Shown piece after piece: positions 29,323 to 37,133 of a DNA stretch of 45,104 bases (within the stretch, counting starts at the first letter, position 1; every line of letters starts with the position of its first letter). Location of the stretch: NCBI RefSeq assembly GCF_001690595.1, contig NZ_LZHH01000115.1, positions 1 through 45,104 of the forward strand. The letters run 5' to 3'. The stretch is from Gilliamella sp. Choc5-1 (lineage in GTDB: Bacteria > Pseudomonadota > Gammaproteobacteria > Enterobacterales > Orbaceae). The notes under the pieces were generated by a model, which was given only the letters and a program-made list of their open reading frames with translations, ran no database searches and was not told where the DNA came from. A program made the translations under genes and the position numbers.

Positions 29323-30294
29323 ATGTCTTTAGTGGTAGGAAAGATCGTTACTACTGAAAATAATGAGATTGACAAAAATGGAGCATTTGTTCGCCAGACA
29401 AATCGCTTTATTACACCATTTGGCGATGAACCTGGACAGCTACCGGTTGAAGCAGGCCGTTATCGCTTAATTTGGGCGGCTATTTGCCCTTGGGCGCATC
29501 GCTCAATGATTGCTATTAAATTATTGGGATTAGAAGATGTAATTAGTATCGGTAAAGTAAGTCCGATTAGAACTTCTAATGGCTGGGAATTTTCGCTTGA
29601 TGCTAGCGGTGTTGATCCTGTACTAGGTATTCGTTATCTACCTGAAATCTACGCTTTAACTGATCGTGAGTATAACGGCAGGGCGACAGTGCCAACGGTT
29701 GTCGATGTAAAAACAGGCAAAGTCGTTAATAATGATTATTTTAAACTGACCTATTATTGGGAAACCGCATTTAAACCTTTCCATAAAAAGGGTGCACCTG
29801 ACCTTTATCCAGAAAAATTACGAACGGATATTGATGAACTAAATCATGTGATATTCCATGAAGTGAATAATGGTGTGTATAAAGCAGGTTTTGCACGTTC
29901 GCAAAAAGCTTATGAAGATGCATACAACCTTGTTTTTAATCAATTGGATAAGTTAGAACAGCGTTTGAGTCAGTCACGTTACTTATTTGGTGATAAGATA
30001 ACTGATTCTGATATTCGCCTCTATGTGACATTAGCTCGATTTGATGTTGCCTACTATTGTGCTTTTAAAACCAATCGTAATCGAATTATCGACTACCCTA
30101 ACTTGTGGGCTTATGCTCGAGACCTTTATCAAATCCCTGCTTTTGGTGAAACTACTGATTTTGAAGCAATAAAGAAAGGCTATTTTTTGGGTGATAATGC
30201 GCATAATCCTTATGATATTTTACCCTTAGGTCCAGATGTGAGTAATTGGCATACACCACATAACCGAGATAAACAGTTTAGTTCAAGTCACTAA
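29323..30294 (+). CDS. yqjG: Glutathionyl-hydroquinone reductase (YqjG/ECM4 type)
   Basis: This cytoplasmic xi-class glutathione transferase reduces glutathionyl-hydroquinones. The length is 323 residues from ATG 29323, chosen for the AGGAG at 29311; an in-frame ATG at 29218 lacks such a site and lengthens the N-terminus without family support. The catalytic cysteine is C55 in AAICPWAHRSMIA. The GRATVPTVVD turn and the C-terminal helical domain (LFGDKITDSDIRLYVTLARFD) are typical. It stands between the cit regulator and the ABC operon, with no obvious link to either. Confidence 0.93.
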   Translation: MSLVVGKIVTTENNEIDKNGAFVRQTNRFITPFGDEPGQLPVEAGRYRLIWAAICPWAHRSMIAIKLLGLEDVISIGKVSPIRTSNGWEFSLDASGVDPVLGIRYLPEIYALTDREYNGRATVPTVVDVKTGKVVNNDYFKLTYYWETAFKPFHKKGAPDLYPEKLRTDIDELNHVIFHEVNNGVYKAGFARSQKAYEDAYNLVFNQLDKLEQRLSQSRYLFGDKITDSDIRLYVTLARFDVAYYCAFKTNRNRIIDYPNLWAYARDLYQIPAFGETTDFEAIKKGYFLGDNAHNPYDILPLGPDVSNWHTPHNRDKQFSSSH

Positions 30295-30316
30295 TTTAAT
30301 TAATGGGATAATTATA

Positions 30317-31057
30317 ATGCCAAATATATTAGATATTGGATTAATCTTTACTCAAATCCCAATGTTACTTGCTTATTTACCTGTAACACTTTTTATTACT
30401 TTTTTCTCAATGTTACTTGGGGTAATGCTCGGTCTGATTATTGCTATCATCAAAATGAATAAAATACCGATATTATCACAAATAGCAACGGTATTTGTCT
30501 CTTTTATAAGAGGAACGCCATTATTAGTACAGCTCTATTTAAGCTTTTATGGTATTCCTATCTTATTGTGTTATATCAATTATTTTTATGATACTCACTA
30601 TAATATTAATGGTATATCCCCAATGTTTTTTGTGTTAATTGCCTTTTCGTTAAACGAGGCAGCTTATAATTCAGAAACAATCCGCGCAGCATTACAGTCT
30701 GTGAATAAAGGTCAGATTGAAGCTGCACAATCATTGGGCATGACCTATAGCCAATTGTTACGAAGAATTGTGATCCCTGAAGCCTTTATTGTGGCATTAC
30801 CTAATTTAGCGAATGCGCTGATTGGTTTACTAAAAGGCACATCATTAGCATTTGTTTGTTCGGTGACTGAAATGACTGGTAGAGGGAAAACTTTAGCAGG
30901 GCATAGTTACCGTTATTTTGAAGTTTATATCTCATTGGCTTTAATTTATTGGGCATTAACCATCATTATTGAGCTAATCATAAAAAATTTAGAAAAGCGT
31001 TTAACCATTTCTGAAAGTGTTGACACTCCAAGTTATCGCCGAGGAAAATTATTATGA
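30317..31057 (+). CDS. Polar amino-acid ABC transporter permease
   Basis: This 246-residue inner-membrane permease of the HisM/TcyB type has about five hydrophobic segments. The EAA loop is EAAQSLGMTYSQLLRRIVIPEA, which contacts the ATPase, and FIRGTPLLVQLYLSFYGIP is the family hallmark. It is the first gene of a four-gene unit (permease, ATPase, GNAT, binding protein). Its last codons overlap the ATPase start by 4 nt. The substrate is probably an amino acid; cystine or a related sulfur compound is possible from context. Confidence 0.9.
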   Translation: MPNILDIGLIFTQIPMLLAYLPVTLFITFFSMLLGVMLGLIIAIIKMNKIPILSQIATVFVSFIRGTPLLVQLYLSFYGIPILLCYINYFYDTHYNINGISPMFFVLIAFSLNEAAYNSETIRAALQSVNKGQIEAAQSLGMTYSQLLRRIVIPEAFIVALPNLANALIGLLKGTSLAFVCSVTEMTGRGKTLAGHSYRYFEVYISLALIYWALTIIIELIIKNLEKRLTISESVDTPSYRRGKLL

Positions 31058-31806
31058 TTAATGTTCAAAATTTAACATTATCTTTTCATCATAATATTAT
31101 ATTGAATCAACTTAACTTTCACATTCGCCCCCATGAAATTGTTGCGATTATTGGAGCATCCGGAGCGGGTAAATCGACACTTTTACGTTGTCTAAATTTA
31201 TTAGAAAAACCACAGCAAGGAAAGATCCGTATTGATAATTTTGAATTTGATGTCAGCTGTAGAAAACGGCATAAAGTAGTAGCCTTTCGCCAGCAAACAG
31301 CAATGGTGTTTCAACAATTCAATTTATTTCAACAAAAAAATGCTTTAGAAAATGTCATGGAAGGACTAATGATTGTAAAAAAATACTCAAAGGATAAGGC
31401 AAAGCAGATAGCATATGAAAAACTAGTTCAGGTCGGTCTTGCTGAGCGAATTTATCATTATCCAAAACAGTTATCAGGAGGACAACAGCAACGGGTCGCA
31501 ATTGCCAGAGCATTAGCTATGGAGCCGAAAGTTTTGTTGCTTGATGAACCCACCTCGGCACTCGATCCTGAGCTAGTGGGAGAAGTGTTAGCAACAATAA
31601 AAATAGCAGCTAAATCAGGTATCACTATGATTTTAGTTTCTCATGAAATGAGTTTTGTTCATGACATTGCAACTCGGGTGCTATTTTTAGATAAAGGAAA
31701 AATCATTGAAGATGGTTCACCGCAGCAAGTGTTTTCAAATCCAACTCAGCAAAGAACCAAAGATTTTTTAGCCAGACATTATTCGGCAGTTGATTATGAA
31801 ATTTAA
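31054..31806 (+). CDS. Polar amino-acid ABC transporter ATP-binding protein
   Basis: ATPase of the same importer, 250 residues. Walker A GASGAGKST (34-42), Q-loop MVFQQFNLF, signature LSGGQQQR, Walker B VLLLDEPTSALDPE and the switch histidine in VSHEMSFVHDIA are all intact. Its ATGA start overlaps the permease stop. It closely resembles GlnQ/TcyN-type ATPases. Confidence 0.94.
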   Translation: MINVQNLTLSFHHNIILNQLNFHIRPHEIVAIIGASGAGKSTLLRCLNLLEKPQQGKIRIDNFEFDVSCRKRHKVVAFRQQTAMVFQQFNLFQQKNALENVMEGLMIVKKYSKDKAKQIAYEKLVQVGLAERIYHYPKQLSGGQQQRVAIARALAMEPKVLLLDEPTSALDPELVGEVLATIKIAAKSGITMILVSHEMSFVHDIATRVLFLDKGKIIEDGSPQQVFSNPTQQRTKDFLARHYSAVDYEI

Positions 31807-31820
31807 TAAATGGAGTATGA

Positions 31821-32246
31821 ATGAATATTATTATTCAACAACATTGTGATGGTATTAATTGGCAAGACGTCGCAGATTTACTTGCTTTTTATGGACTTAG
31901 TTCATTGGATGCTAAAATGCAAGAACTAGTGTTTCGTAATAGCTATGCCGTTGTATTTTTACTGGACCAAGAGCGCATTGTTGGTGTTGGGCGTGCATTA
32001 TCTGATGGTGTTTGTCAGGCGGCTATATATAACATTGCATTGGCAAAACATCTACATGGGCTACAGTATGGAAGGCTGATAGTTGATAAACTTGTTGAGC
32101 AGATAATACAGTGCAATATTATTCTTTACACCCACCCACAAACCGTCGAGTTTTATAAAAATTTAGGCTTTGAAGTAATGAAAACGGGCATGGTTCGTTA
32201 TCAATCCGATCATCTAACTGAAATGAGAAAAATGGGTTTTATTTAA
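31821..32246 (+). CDS. GNAT-family N-acetyltransferase in the ABC operon
   Basis: A small 141-residue GNAT enzyme. The acetyl-CoA loop is visible as LHGLQYGRLIVDKLVE, in place of the textbook Q/RxxGxG/A. The C-terminal FYKNLGFEVMKTGMVRY is the usual last strand and helix. GGAG precedes ATG 31821, 14 bp after the ATPase. A GNAT enzyme within an amino-acid ABC operon recalls Bacillus yxeL-yxeM-yxeN-yxeO, where S-(2-succino)cysteine is imported and N-acetylated. Whether the substrate here is the same is unknown. Confidence 0.82.
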   Translation: MNIIIQQHCDGINWQDVADLLAFYGLSSLDAKMQELVFRNSYAVVFLLDQERIVGVGRALSDGVCQAAIYNIALAKHLHGLQYGRLIVDKLVEQIIQCNIILYTHPQTVEFYKNLGFEVMKTGMVRYQSDHLTEMRKMGFI

Positions 32247-32315
32247 AATGTAGATAAAAACAGTTCAATCAATCCATTGGCAAGATTAAGCCAAATTTAA
32301 GGAGAAAATAGTGTT

Positions 32316-33137
32316 ATGAATTACAAAAAGTGGTTAAATATTTTAGTAGTAGGAACTTTATTTTTAACTGGCTGTGATAATCAAAATAAAGATACGCAAG
32401 CAAAAGGTAAAGAAAAAATTATTATTGCAACATCTGGGGCTCCAAGTCCTTTCACCACGGTAGATAAAAAAGGTGAGCTAATGGGGTATGATATTGAGGT
32501 GGTAAAAGCAATATTTGCAAATCTACCTCAATATGAGATTAGCTTTGAAATTACTGAATTTCCATCAGTTTTAGCGGGGCTCGATTCGCAGCGTTATCAG
32601 GTAGGTGCTAATAATTTTGCCATGAATGAAAAACGGAAAGAAAAGTATTTCTATTCTGATCCTATTTTTAAAAATCAATATGCTATTGCAGTTGCAACAA
32701 AAAATAACAATATTAAACAGTTTACCGATCTTAATGGCAAATCAACCGAAGTGACGCCGGGACTGAATTATGCTACCGCATTAGAGTTATATAATGAACA
32801 ACATCCAAATAATCCTGTTAAAATTGTTTATAGTGAAGCTGATTTATTGCCTGTACTTCAGCATGTTGAAACTGGACAATATGATTTTCAATTAATCGAT
32901 AAAGTGATGCTATCGCAATTGATTACTGAATATAATCTTAATCTAAAAATAATAGAATTAAACCAAGATGATACTGATCGTATTGGTTCGCCATACAGTT
33001 ATTTATTGATCAGTAAAGATGCTAAAGGTGAACAGTTAATTAAAGATATTAACCAAGGGATACAACAAATTATCAATAATGGCAAGTTGTCGAAAATTAG
33101 TGAACATTATTTTGGTACAGATTATTCACCTAAATAA
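32316..33137 (+). CDS. Amino-acid ABC transporter substrate-binding lipoprotein
   Basis: This 273-residue periplasmic binding protein of family 3 has lipobox LTGC with C20 as the lipidated residue. Family features are the GELMGYDIEVVKAIF segment, FNMNEKRKEKYFYS-like FAMNEKRKEKY, and the C-terminal ISEHYFGTDYSP. GGAG lies upstream of ATG 32316. It is the last gene of the importer unit, with 69 bp before it, so it could also be expressed separately at a higher level. Confidence 0.92.
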   Translation: MNYKKWLNILVVGTLFLTGCDNQNKDTQAKGKEKIIIATSGAPSPFTTVDKKGELMGYDIEVVKAIFANLPQYEISFEITEFPSVLAGLDSQRYQVGANNFAMNEKRKEKYFYSDPIFKNQYAIAVATKNNNIKQFTDLNGKSTEVTPGLNYATALELYNEQHPNNPVKIVYSEADLLPVLQHVETGQYDFQLIDKVMLSQLITEYNLNLKIIELNQDDTDRIGSPYSYLLISKDAKGEQLIKDINQGIQQIINNGKLSKISEHYFGTDYSPK

Positions 33138-33772
33138 TCAATTTTTTTATGCTAATGGCAGATAAACATCGGTTATCATGCATTGTGATCGAATATTAGG
33201 AATTACATTTACATAATGGAAAATTGGCGGAAAGTAACCATTTACTTCTTATCTTGTGTAGACGTATTGTGAATAAGTAAATAATAGCTTGATTATTTTT
33301 TCTTGAGCAGGCGCCCTTAGCATTAGCTCAGTGTAGTGGTAGTATGGTCTTATTGATAACATCATAAGGATTTTCCGCAATTGGTCTATCAATTGATATG
33401 ACAAAATCAATATGCTGTTTATCTTACAACGAAGTGGTATTAGGATTGGGATAGTAATGCTATAACTTTGGTATTTATAGCAATCTAACATATTGTTATC
33501 TTGTTGCTGTTTAACCAGTTTATTGACCGTTTTATATTATAATAAAGGTGAACTATAATGTTAATAATGACTAATTGTGTCATGGAAAATTGTACAATTT
33601 TTACCTTCATAAGTTACTCCCAAGAATTCAGCTTTATTGAATATTATTATCTTTTCATTAAGTAGAAAATCATTTGAATCAATGGAATTCAAATCGTAAT
33701 AGAGATTAGTGCAAAAGTAATATTTACCATCGATTATTGGTTTAATTTCTTAATTAATTATTACAATTAAAC
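33138..33772 (+). other. Long non-coding stretch upstream of the RNA-repair leader
   Basis: About 635 bp of AT-rich DNA without a convincing gene. It contains one short ORF candidate (33558-33665) and a chance D-arm-like motif near 33324. There is no recognisable repeat, IS end or tRNA. Antisense frames here have no protein-like composition. Confidence 0.5.
33558..33665 (+). CDS. Possible small protein (35 aa)
   Basis: ATG 33558 is preceded by AAAGGTGAACTATA, a good ribosome binding site. The frame encodes 35 residues starting MLIMTNCVMENCTIF, cysteine- and aromatic-rich, ending with TAG. No family is recognised. Only the ribosome binding site supports it, so it may be chance. Confidence 0.22.
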   Translation: MLIMTNCVMENCTIFTFISYSQEFSFIEYYYLFIK

Positions 33773-33801
33773 TTGACAAATAATTAACAGTCGTTAATAA
33801 T
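33773..33801 (+). promoter_or_regulatory. Near-consensus sigma-70 promoter of the RNA-repair operon
   Basis: TTGACA (33773-33778, perfect -35) and AATAAT (33796-33801, 5 of 6 to the -10) are 17 bp apart. A transcript starting near 33808 would carry about 190 nt of leader before the RNA ligase ATG. It is the best promoter match I found in the window. Confidence 0.7.
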
Positions 33802-33848
33802 AGCGCCGTTTTTTTAACCTGAATTTTTTATTATAGCGAGGTGGCAAA

Positions 33849-33875
33849 ATGCCTGTAGTTAACACTTTATCTTAA
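33849..33875 (+). CDS. Leader micro-ORF 1 (MPVVNTLS) upstream of RNA ligase
   Basis: An eight-codon ORF, MPVVNTLS, follows a strong Shine-Dalgarno (GCGAGGTGG) in the leader of the RNA-repair transcript. Its TAA stop overlaps the ATG of a second micro-ORF (TAATG). A spaced strong ribosome binding site in front of so short an ORF suggests a translated leader peptide, not chance. This is inference only. Confidence 0.4.
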   Translation: MPVVNTLS

Positions 33876-33925
33876 TGCCGACTTGGTATCTTCTATCATA
33901 TTGTCTTTTGCTTAGTATTATCTAA
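33875..33925 (+). CDS. Leader micro-ORF 2 (16 aa, hydrophobic)
   Basis: It starts at the ATG that overlaps the stop of micro-ORF 1 and encodes the hydrophobic peptide MPTWYLLSYCLLLSII. It has no ribosome binding site of its own, so it would depend on coupled reinitiation. It ends 73 nt before the RNA ligase ATG at 33999. Confidence 0.35.
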   Translation: MPTWYLLSYCLLLSII

Positions 33926-33998
33926 GCCCCTTCGTTGCAATTCAATCTATAGATTTTTGCCTTGTCGGTTTTCCCTTATTTTTTTTGGAGAAAACATT

Positions 33999-34862
33999 AT
34001 GACAATGGAATCTTATATTCAAAATTTAGAATTAATTAAATATCCACGAACACCGCACCTAGAAAGCTCACGCTTACAGTTTGGTGATAGTGAACATGGA
34101 CAACGTCCTTATAAGCAATTAGCTGGTCAATATATTGTTATTGAAGAAAAACTTGACGGAGCAAACTGTGCTATCAGTTTTTCAGCTAGTGGTGAGCTGT
34201 TGCTTCAATCTCGAGGACATTACTTAATAGGTGGTTCACGAGAACGCCAATTTAACCTTTTAAAGCATTGGGCTTGCGTGCATGAATATTGGTTACTTGA
34301 GCGTTTAGAAGATCGCTATATCCTTTATGGTGAATGGTTACACAAAAAACATGCTATTTTTTATGATGCTTTACCGCACTATTTTTGCGAGTTTGATATT
34401 TGGGATAGACAACAAAACTGTTTTTTATCTACCCTAAAGCGACATCAATTATTAGCTGGTGGTCCTGTTTTATCGGTACCTGTGCTATTTGCAGGGATTG
34501 CACCTTCTAAATTGAGCGATTTATTGGCGTTAGTCAGACCATCTTTGGCTAAAACCGCTAATTGGCGTACTTGCTTTGAACAAATCGTGATGCGTGAAAA
34601 GCTTGACTTAAGCAAAGCTTGGCAACAATGCGATAACTCTGACTTGATGGAAGGGTTATATCTTAAAATCGAATCGGAAGAACAAACCATTGATCGATTA
34701 AAATGGGTTAGGCAGGATTTTGTTCAGGCGATTTTAGATGCAGGGCAACATCATAGTGAACAGCCTTTTATTCCAAACCAATTGGCTCAAGGTGTTGAGT
34801 TATATACACCTCAATTAACAGTGAATTGGAATAATGGATGCCTAAACGGGGGTAAATTATGA
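33999..34862 (+). CDS. ATP-dependent RNA ligase
   Basis: This 287-residue covalent nucleotidyltransferase has motif I E-K-L-D-G, with the AMP-accepting lysine K51. Motif III-like YILYGEWLHKKHAIFY, motif IV EGLYLKIE and motif V LKWVR are all in order, the set expected of RNA ligases that seal 3'-OH/5'-phosphate ends. The ATG at 33999 follows GGAG with 8-bp spacing; a frame upstream to 33957 lacks such a site. The stop overlaps the ATG of the HD-Pnk gene (ATGA), so ligase and end-healing enzyme are co-translated, as in bacterial HD-Pnk/ligase operons. Physiological RNA targets are unknown. Confidence 0.85.
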   Translation: MTMESYIQNLELIKYPRTPHLESSRLQFGDSEHGQRPYKQLAGQYIVIEEKLDGANCAISFSASGELLLQSRGHYLIGGSRERQFNLLKHWACVHEYWLLERLEDRYILYGEWLHKKHAIFYDALPHYFCEFDIWDRQQNCFLSTLKRHQLLAGGPVLSVPVLFAGIAPSKLSDLLALVRPSLAKTANWRTCFEQIVMREKLDLSKAWQQCDNSDLMEGLYLKIESEEQTIDRLKWVRQDFVQAILDAGQHHSEQPFIPNQLAQGVELYTPQLTVNWNNGCLNGGKL

Positions 34863-36001
34863 ATTACCAAGTACTAAAACAACAAATAGCAAGTACGTTG
34901 GCAACAGATGATTTTAGCCCATGGTTAACCTGTATTCCTGAATTGAATAGTTTGATAATAACGCCACAAGATCCCTCGCATCATGGAGAGGGAAACGTTT
35001 GGGTTCATACGCAAATGGTTGTGCGTGCATTATTAACGCAAGAAGAGTTTACCAACGCAACAGAAGATGAGCAGTTTGTATTATTTATGACTGCTTTATT
35101 ACATGATATCGCTAAGCCAGAAACCACCGTTATAGATGAGTTGACAGGTAAAATTACACAACCACGGCATTCCAAAAAAGGCGAGATCCGTAGTCGTATA
35201 TTACTATGGCGAATGGGGGTGCCATTTGATTTGCGGGAACAAATCTGCCGAATCATTAGTGTACATCAAGTGCCTTTTTTTGCTTTAAGTGATGAGGGAA
35301 GAAATAAATCACCCGAATATTTAATTCACCGCTTATCGTGGCAATTGCCTATTTGGATGTTGTGTTTGCAAGCTAAAGCAGATATGGAAGGTCGTATTTG
35401 TGCTGATAAACGCCGAGCGCTTGATGAAGTTGAACTCTTTAGGCAATTGGCACTTGAAGAAGGGTGTTTATATCAACCTCGTCAATTTGTTGATGATTAT
35501 ACTCGTATCGAATATTTTCGAGGTAGTAATGTATTACCCGATTATGCATTATATCCTCAAGAAGGATCTAAGGTGATTATGCTAGCTGGTTTACCTGCAT
35601 CGGGTAAAAATAGTTGGGTGAGTAAACATTATCCAACATGGGATGTTGCTTCTTATGATGATGCTAGATCTGAGCTAAGACTAAAGCACGGTGAAAACGA
35701 AGGGCTAGTTATTCAGTTTGTGTTAGCAAAGGTTAAACAGTGGTTAAGAACAAAACAACCTTTTATTTGGAATGCGACCCACTTATCGCAAGAAATGCGT
35801 CAAAAAGCACTCGATTTGCTTTATGCTTATCATGCGAATGTGGAAATTGTCTATCTTGAACAACCAGAAAAAGAGTTGTATCGCCGTAATTCGGCACGAG
35901 ATACTACGTTGCCAAATAAAGCAATTCAGCGGTTATTAAATAAATGGGAAGTTCCATTACCGACTGAAGCACATAAGGTGAGTTATTTTATTAATCAATA
36001 A
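34859..36001 (+). CDS. HD-Pnk: HD phosphoesterase fused to polynucleotide 5'-kinase
   Basis: A bifunctional RNA end-healing enzyme of 380 residues. The N-terminal HD domain has H-x-Q/VWVHTQMVV, the H82-D83 pair in LLHDIAKPE, and later HSKKGEIRSR and the VHQVPFF histidine. It would remove 2',3'-cyclic or 2'/3' phosphates. The C-terminal kinase has P-loop GLPASGKN (244-251), the catalytic YDDARSELR and the phosphate-binding ATHLSQEMRQ. The domain order equals that described for Runella slithyformis HD-Pnk, which also sits beside an RNA ligase. It overlaps the ligase gene by 4 nt. Confidence 0.85.
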   Translation: MNYQVLKQQIASTLATDDFSPWLTCIPELNSLIITPQDPSHHGEGNVWVHTQMVVRALLTQEEFTNATEDEQFVLFMTALLHDIAKPETTVIDELTGKITQPRHSKKGEIRSRILLWRMGVPFDLREQICRIISVHQVPFFALSDEGRNKSPEYLIHRLSWQLPIWMLCLQAKADMEGRICADKRRALDEVELFRQLALEEGCLYQPRQFVDDYTRIEYFRGSNVLPDYALYPQEGSKVIMLAGLPASGKNSWVSKHYPTWDVASYDDARSELRLKHGENEGLVIQFVLAKVKQWLRTKQPFIWNATHLSQEMRQKALDLLYAYHANVEIVYLEQPEKELYRRNSARDTTLPNKAIQRLLNKWEVPLPTEAHKVSYFINQ

Positions 36002-36027
36002 TTATTACTCATCTTTGGTTATATTAA

Positions 36028-36051
36028 TTGGGGCCGATATTAAAGCCCCAA
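36028..36051. terminator. Hairpin between HD-Pnk and citG
   Basis: TTGGGGC at 36028-36034 pairs with GCCCCAA at 36045-36051 between convergent genes. The flanks are A/T-rich but lack a long T-run. Bidirectional termination is plausible. Confidence 0.5.
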
Positions 36052-36140
36052 AATTAATTGGAGAATAGTGTTAAATATTAAATTCTGTTATTTTTAATTA
36101 CTTTTTATATCAATAAATCTTATCTTTTTATTGTCTTGTT

Positions 36141-37034
36141 TTATCCATTATATTGAGATAAAAACCAAGTAATCGCAATTAAATCCGCTGATCCGCCAGG
36201 GCTTAAATTACGTTTTATTAATTCACTGTCAAGATGATATAAATTTTCTCGTACTTTGGGATTGATTACCCCACCTTGTTTGATGAGTTTTTTCGCTTGT
36301 TCTTGGACAAAGGTCAAGCCATCAAGTCCACCTCGTGAAACTACATTAGTGTCTTGATTAAAAGCAAGTAAATGTAACATCGCTTGTAATAAGCAAGTTT
36401 CTTCATCATAGCCGTTCTTTTGCATTTGTTGAAAGATAGGCAGTGAGATATTTCTAACTGTTGCATAACCTGATTCTGCTTCTCCTCTTGCTCCTGTAAG
36501 GTTATGGAGTTTAAATAGCTTTTCACCAACAGAATTTGTTAGATTATTTTGTTTTAGCTCGCTTTGAACAATGCCTTGGCAAATGGATGAAACTTCGTTA
36601 CAAATGCTTTGTATATTGATTGGTAAGTTTAATTGCTCTAACTTGCCAATAGCGCCGAGCAGCAAACCAAAGGCAAATATCCCGCCTTTATGAGTATTAA
36701 CTTGATTGGTGGCTTTAAACATCGCTTGTTCGCAATTAATACCAATTGGTCTAATGCCAGCTAAAAAAAGTTGATTTTTATGCAAAGCTGATGTTTTACC
36801 ATATTGGTAAAAACGTTCAAACCAGACACAAATAGCACTAATACTTTGAATAAAGGTTTGGAAATCCATATCACGATGTGCTCCACTATTATTCATATCA
36901 ACTAATCCGGGTTTTGGTGATAAGCAAATTTCTTTGATTAATGCTTTAGTTGCTAATTGCGCAGGTAAACATCGGTTAGGGTCATTATTGAGTTGTAATT
37001 CTAATAATGCTACTTGCTGAGAATAATCACTCAT
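36141..37034 (-). CDS. citG: Triphosphoribosyl-dephospho-CoA synthase CitG
   Basis: CitG makes the precursor of the citrate lyase prosthetic group from ATP and dephospho-CoA. The 297 residues contain the family motifs SPKPGLVDMNNSGAHRDMD, THKGGIFAFGLL, GARGEAESGY, DTNVVSRGG and SPGGSADL. It is placed downstream of ftsK and about 11 kb from citC-X. In E. coli and Klebsiella it lies in the cit operon. MdcB of malonate decarboxylase is the close alternative, but no mdc genes are in view and CitX needs this product. Confidence 0.9.
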   Translation of the reverse strand: MSDYSQQVALLELQLNNDPNRCLPAQLATKALIKEICLSPKPGLVDMNNSGAHRDMDFQTFIQSISAICVWFERFYQYGKTSALHKNQLFLAGIRPIGINCEQAMFKATNQVNTHKGGIFAFGLLLGAIGKLEQLNLPINIQSICNEVSSICQGIVQSELKQNNLTNSVGEKLFKLHNLTGARGEAESGYATVRNISLPIFQQMQKNGYDEETCLLQAMLHLLAFNQDTNVVSRGGLDGLTFVQEQAKKLIKQGGVINPKVRENLYHLDSELIKRNLSPGGSADLIAITWFLSQYNG

Positions 37035-37092
37035 TACTATTGGTTACCTATAGGGATTCGATTTAATTAATTTGCATGATGCTATGATGTAA

Positions 37093-37124
37093 ACACCAAG
37101 CCACTCTTTTAAATGGATTGGTGT
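37093..37124 (-). terminator. Putative ftsK terminator
   Basis: ACACCAAGCCA and TGGATTGGTGT form an 11-bp stem with one mismatch and a 10-nt loop, just 3' of the ftsK stop (minus strand). It is followed in that direction by TTTACATC. It separates ftsK from citG. Confidence 0.55.
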
Positions 37125-37133
37125 GTGATAAAA

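Noticed and set aside
33310-33410. tRNA-like D-arm motif (TTAGCTCAGT-type followed by GTGGTAG) near 33324
   Set aside because: No matching acceptor stem, anticodon arm or TTCRANY T-loop could be folded downstream. It is a chance or long-dead resemblance.
33249-33491. 80-codon minus-strand open frame
   Set aside because: There is no ribosome binding site, composition resembles random AT-rich DNA, and no family features are visible.
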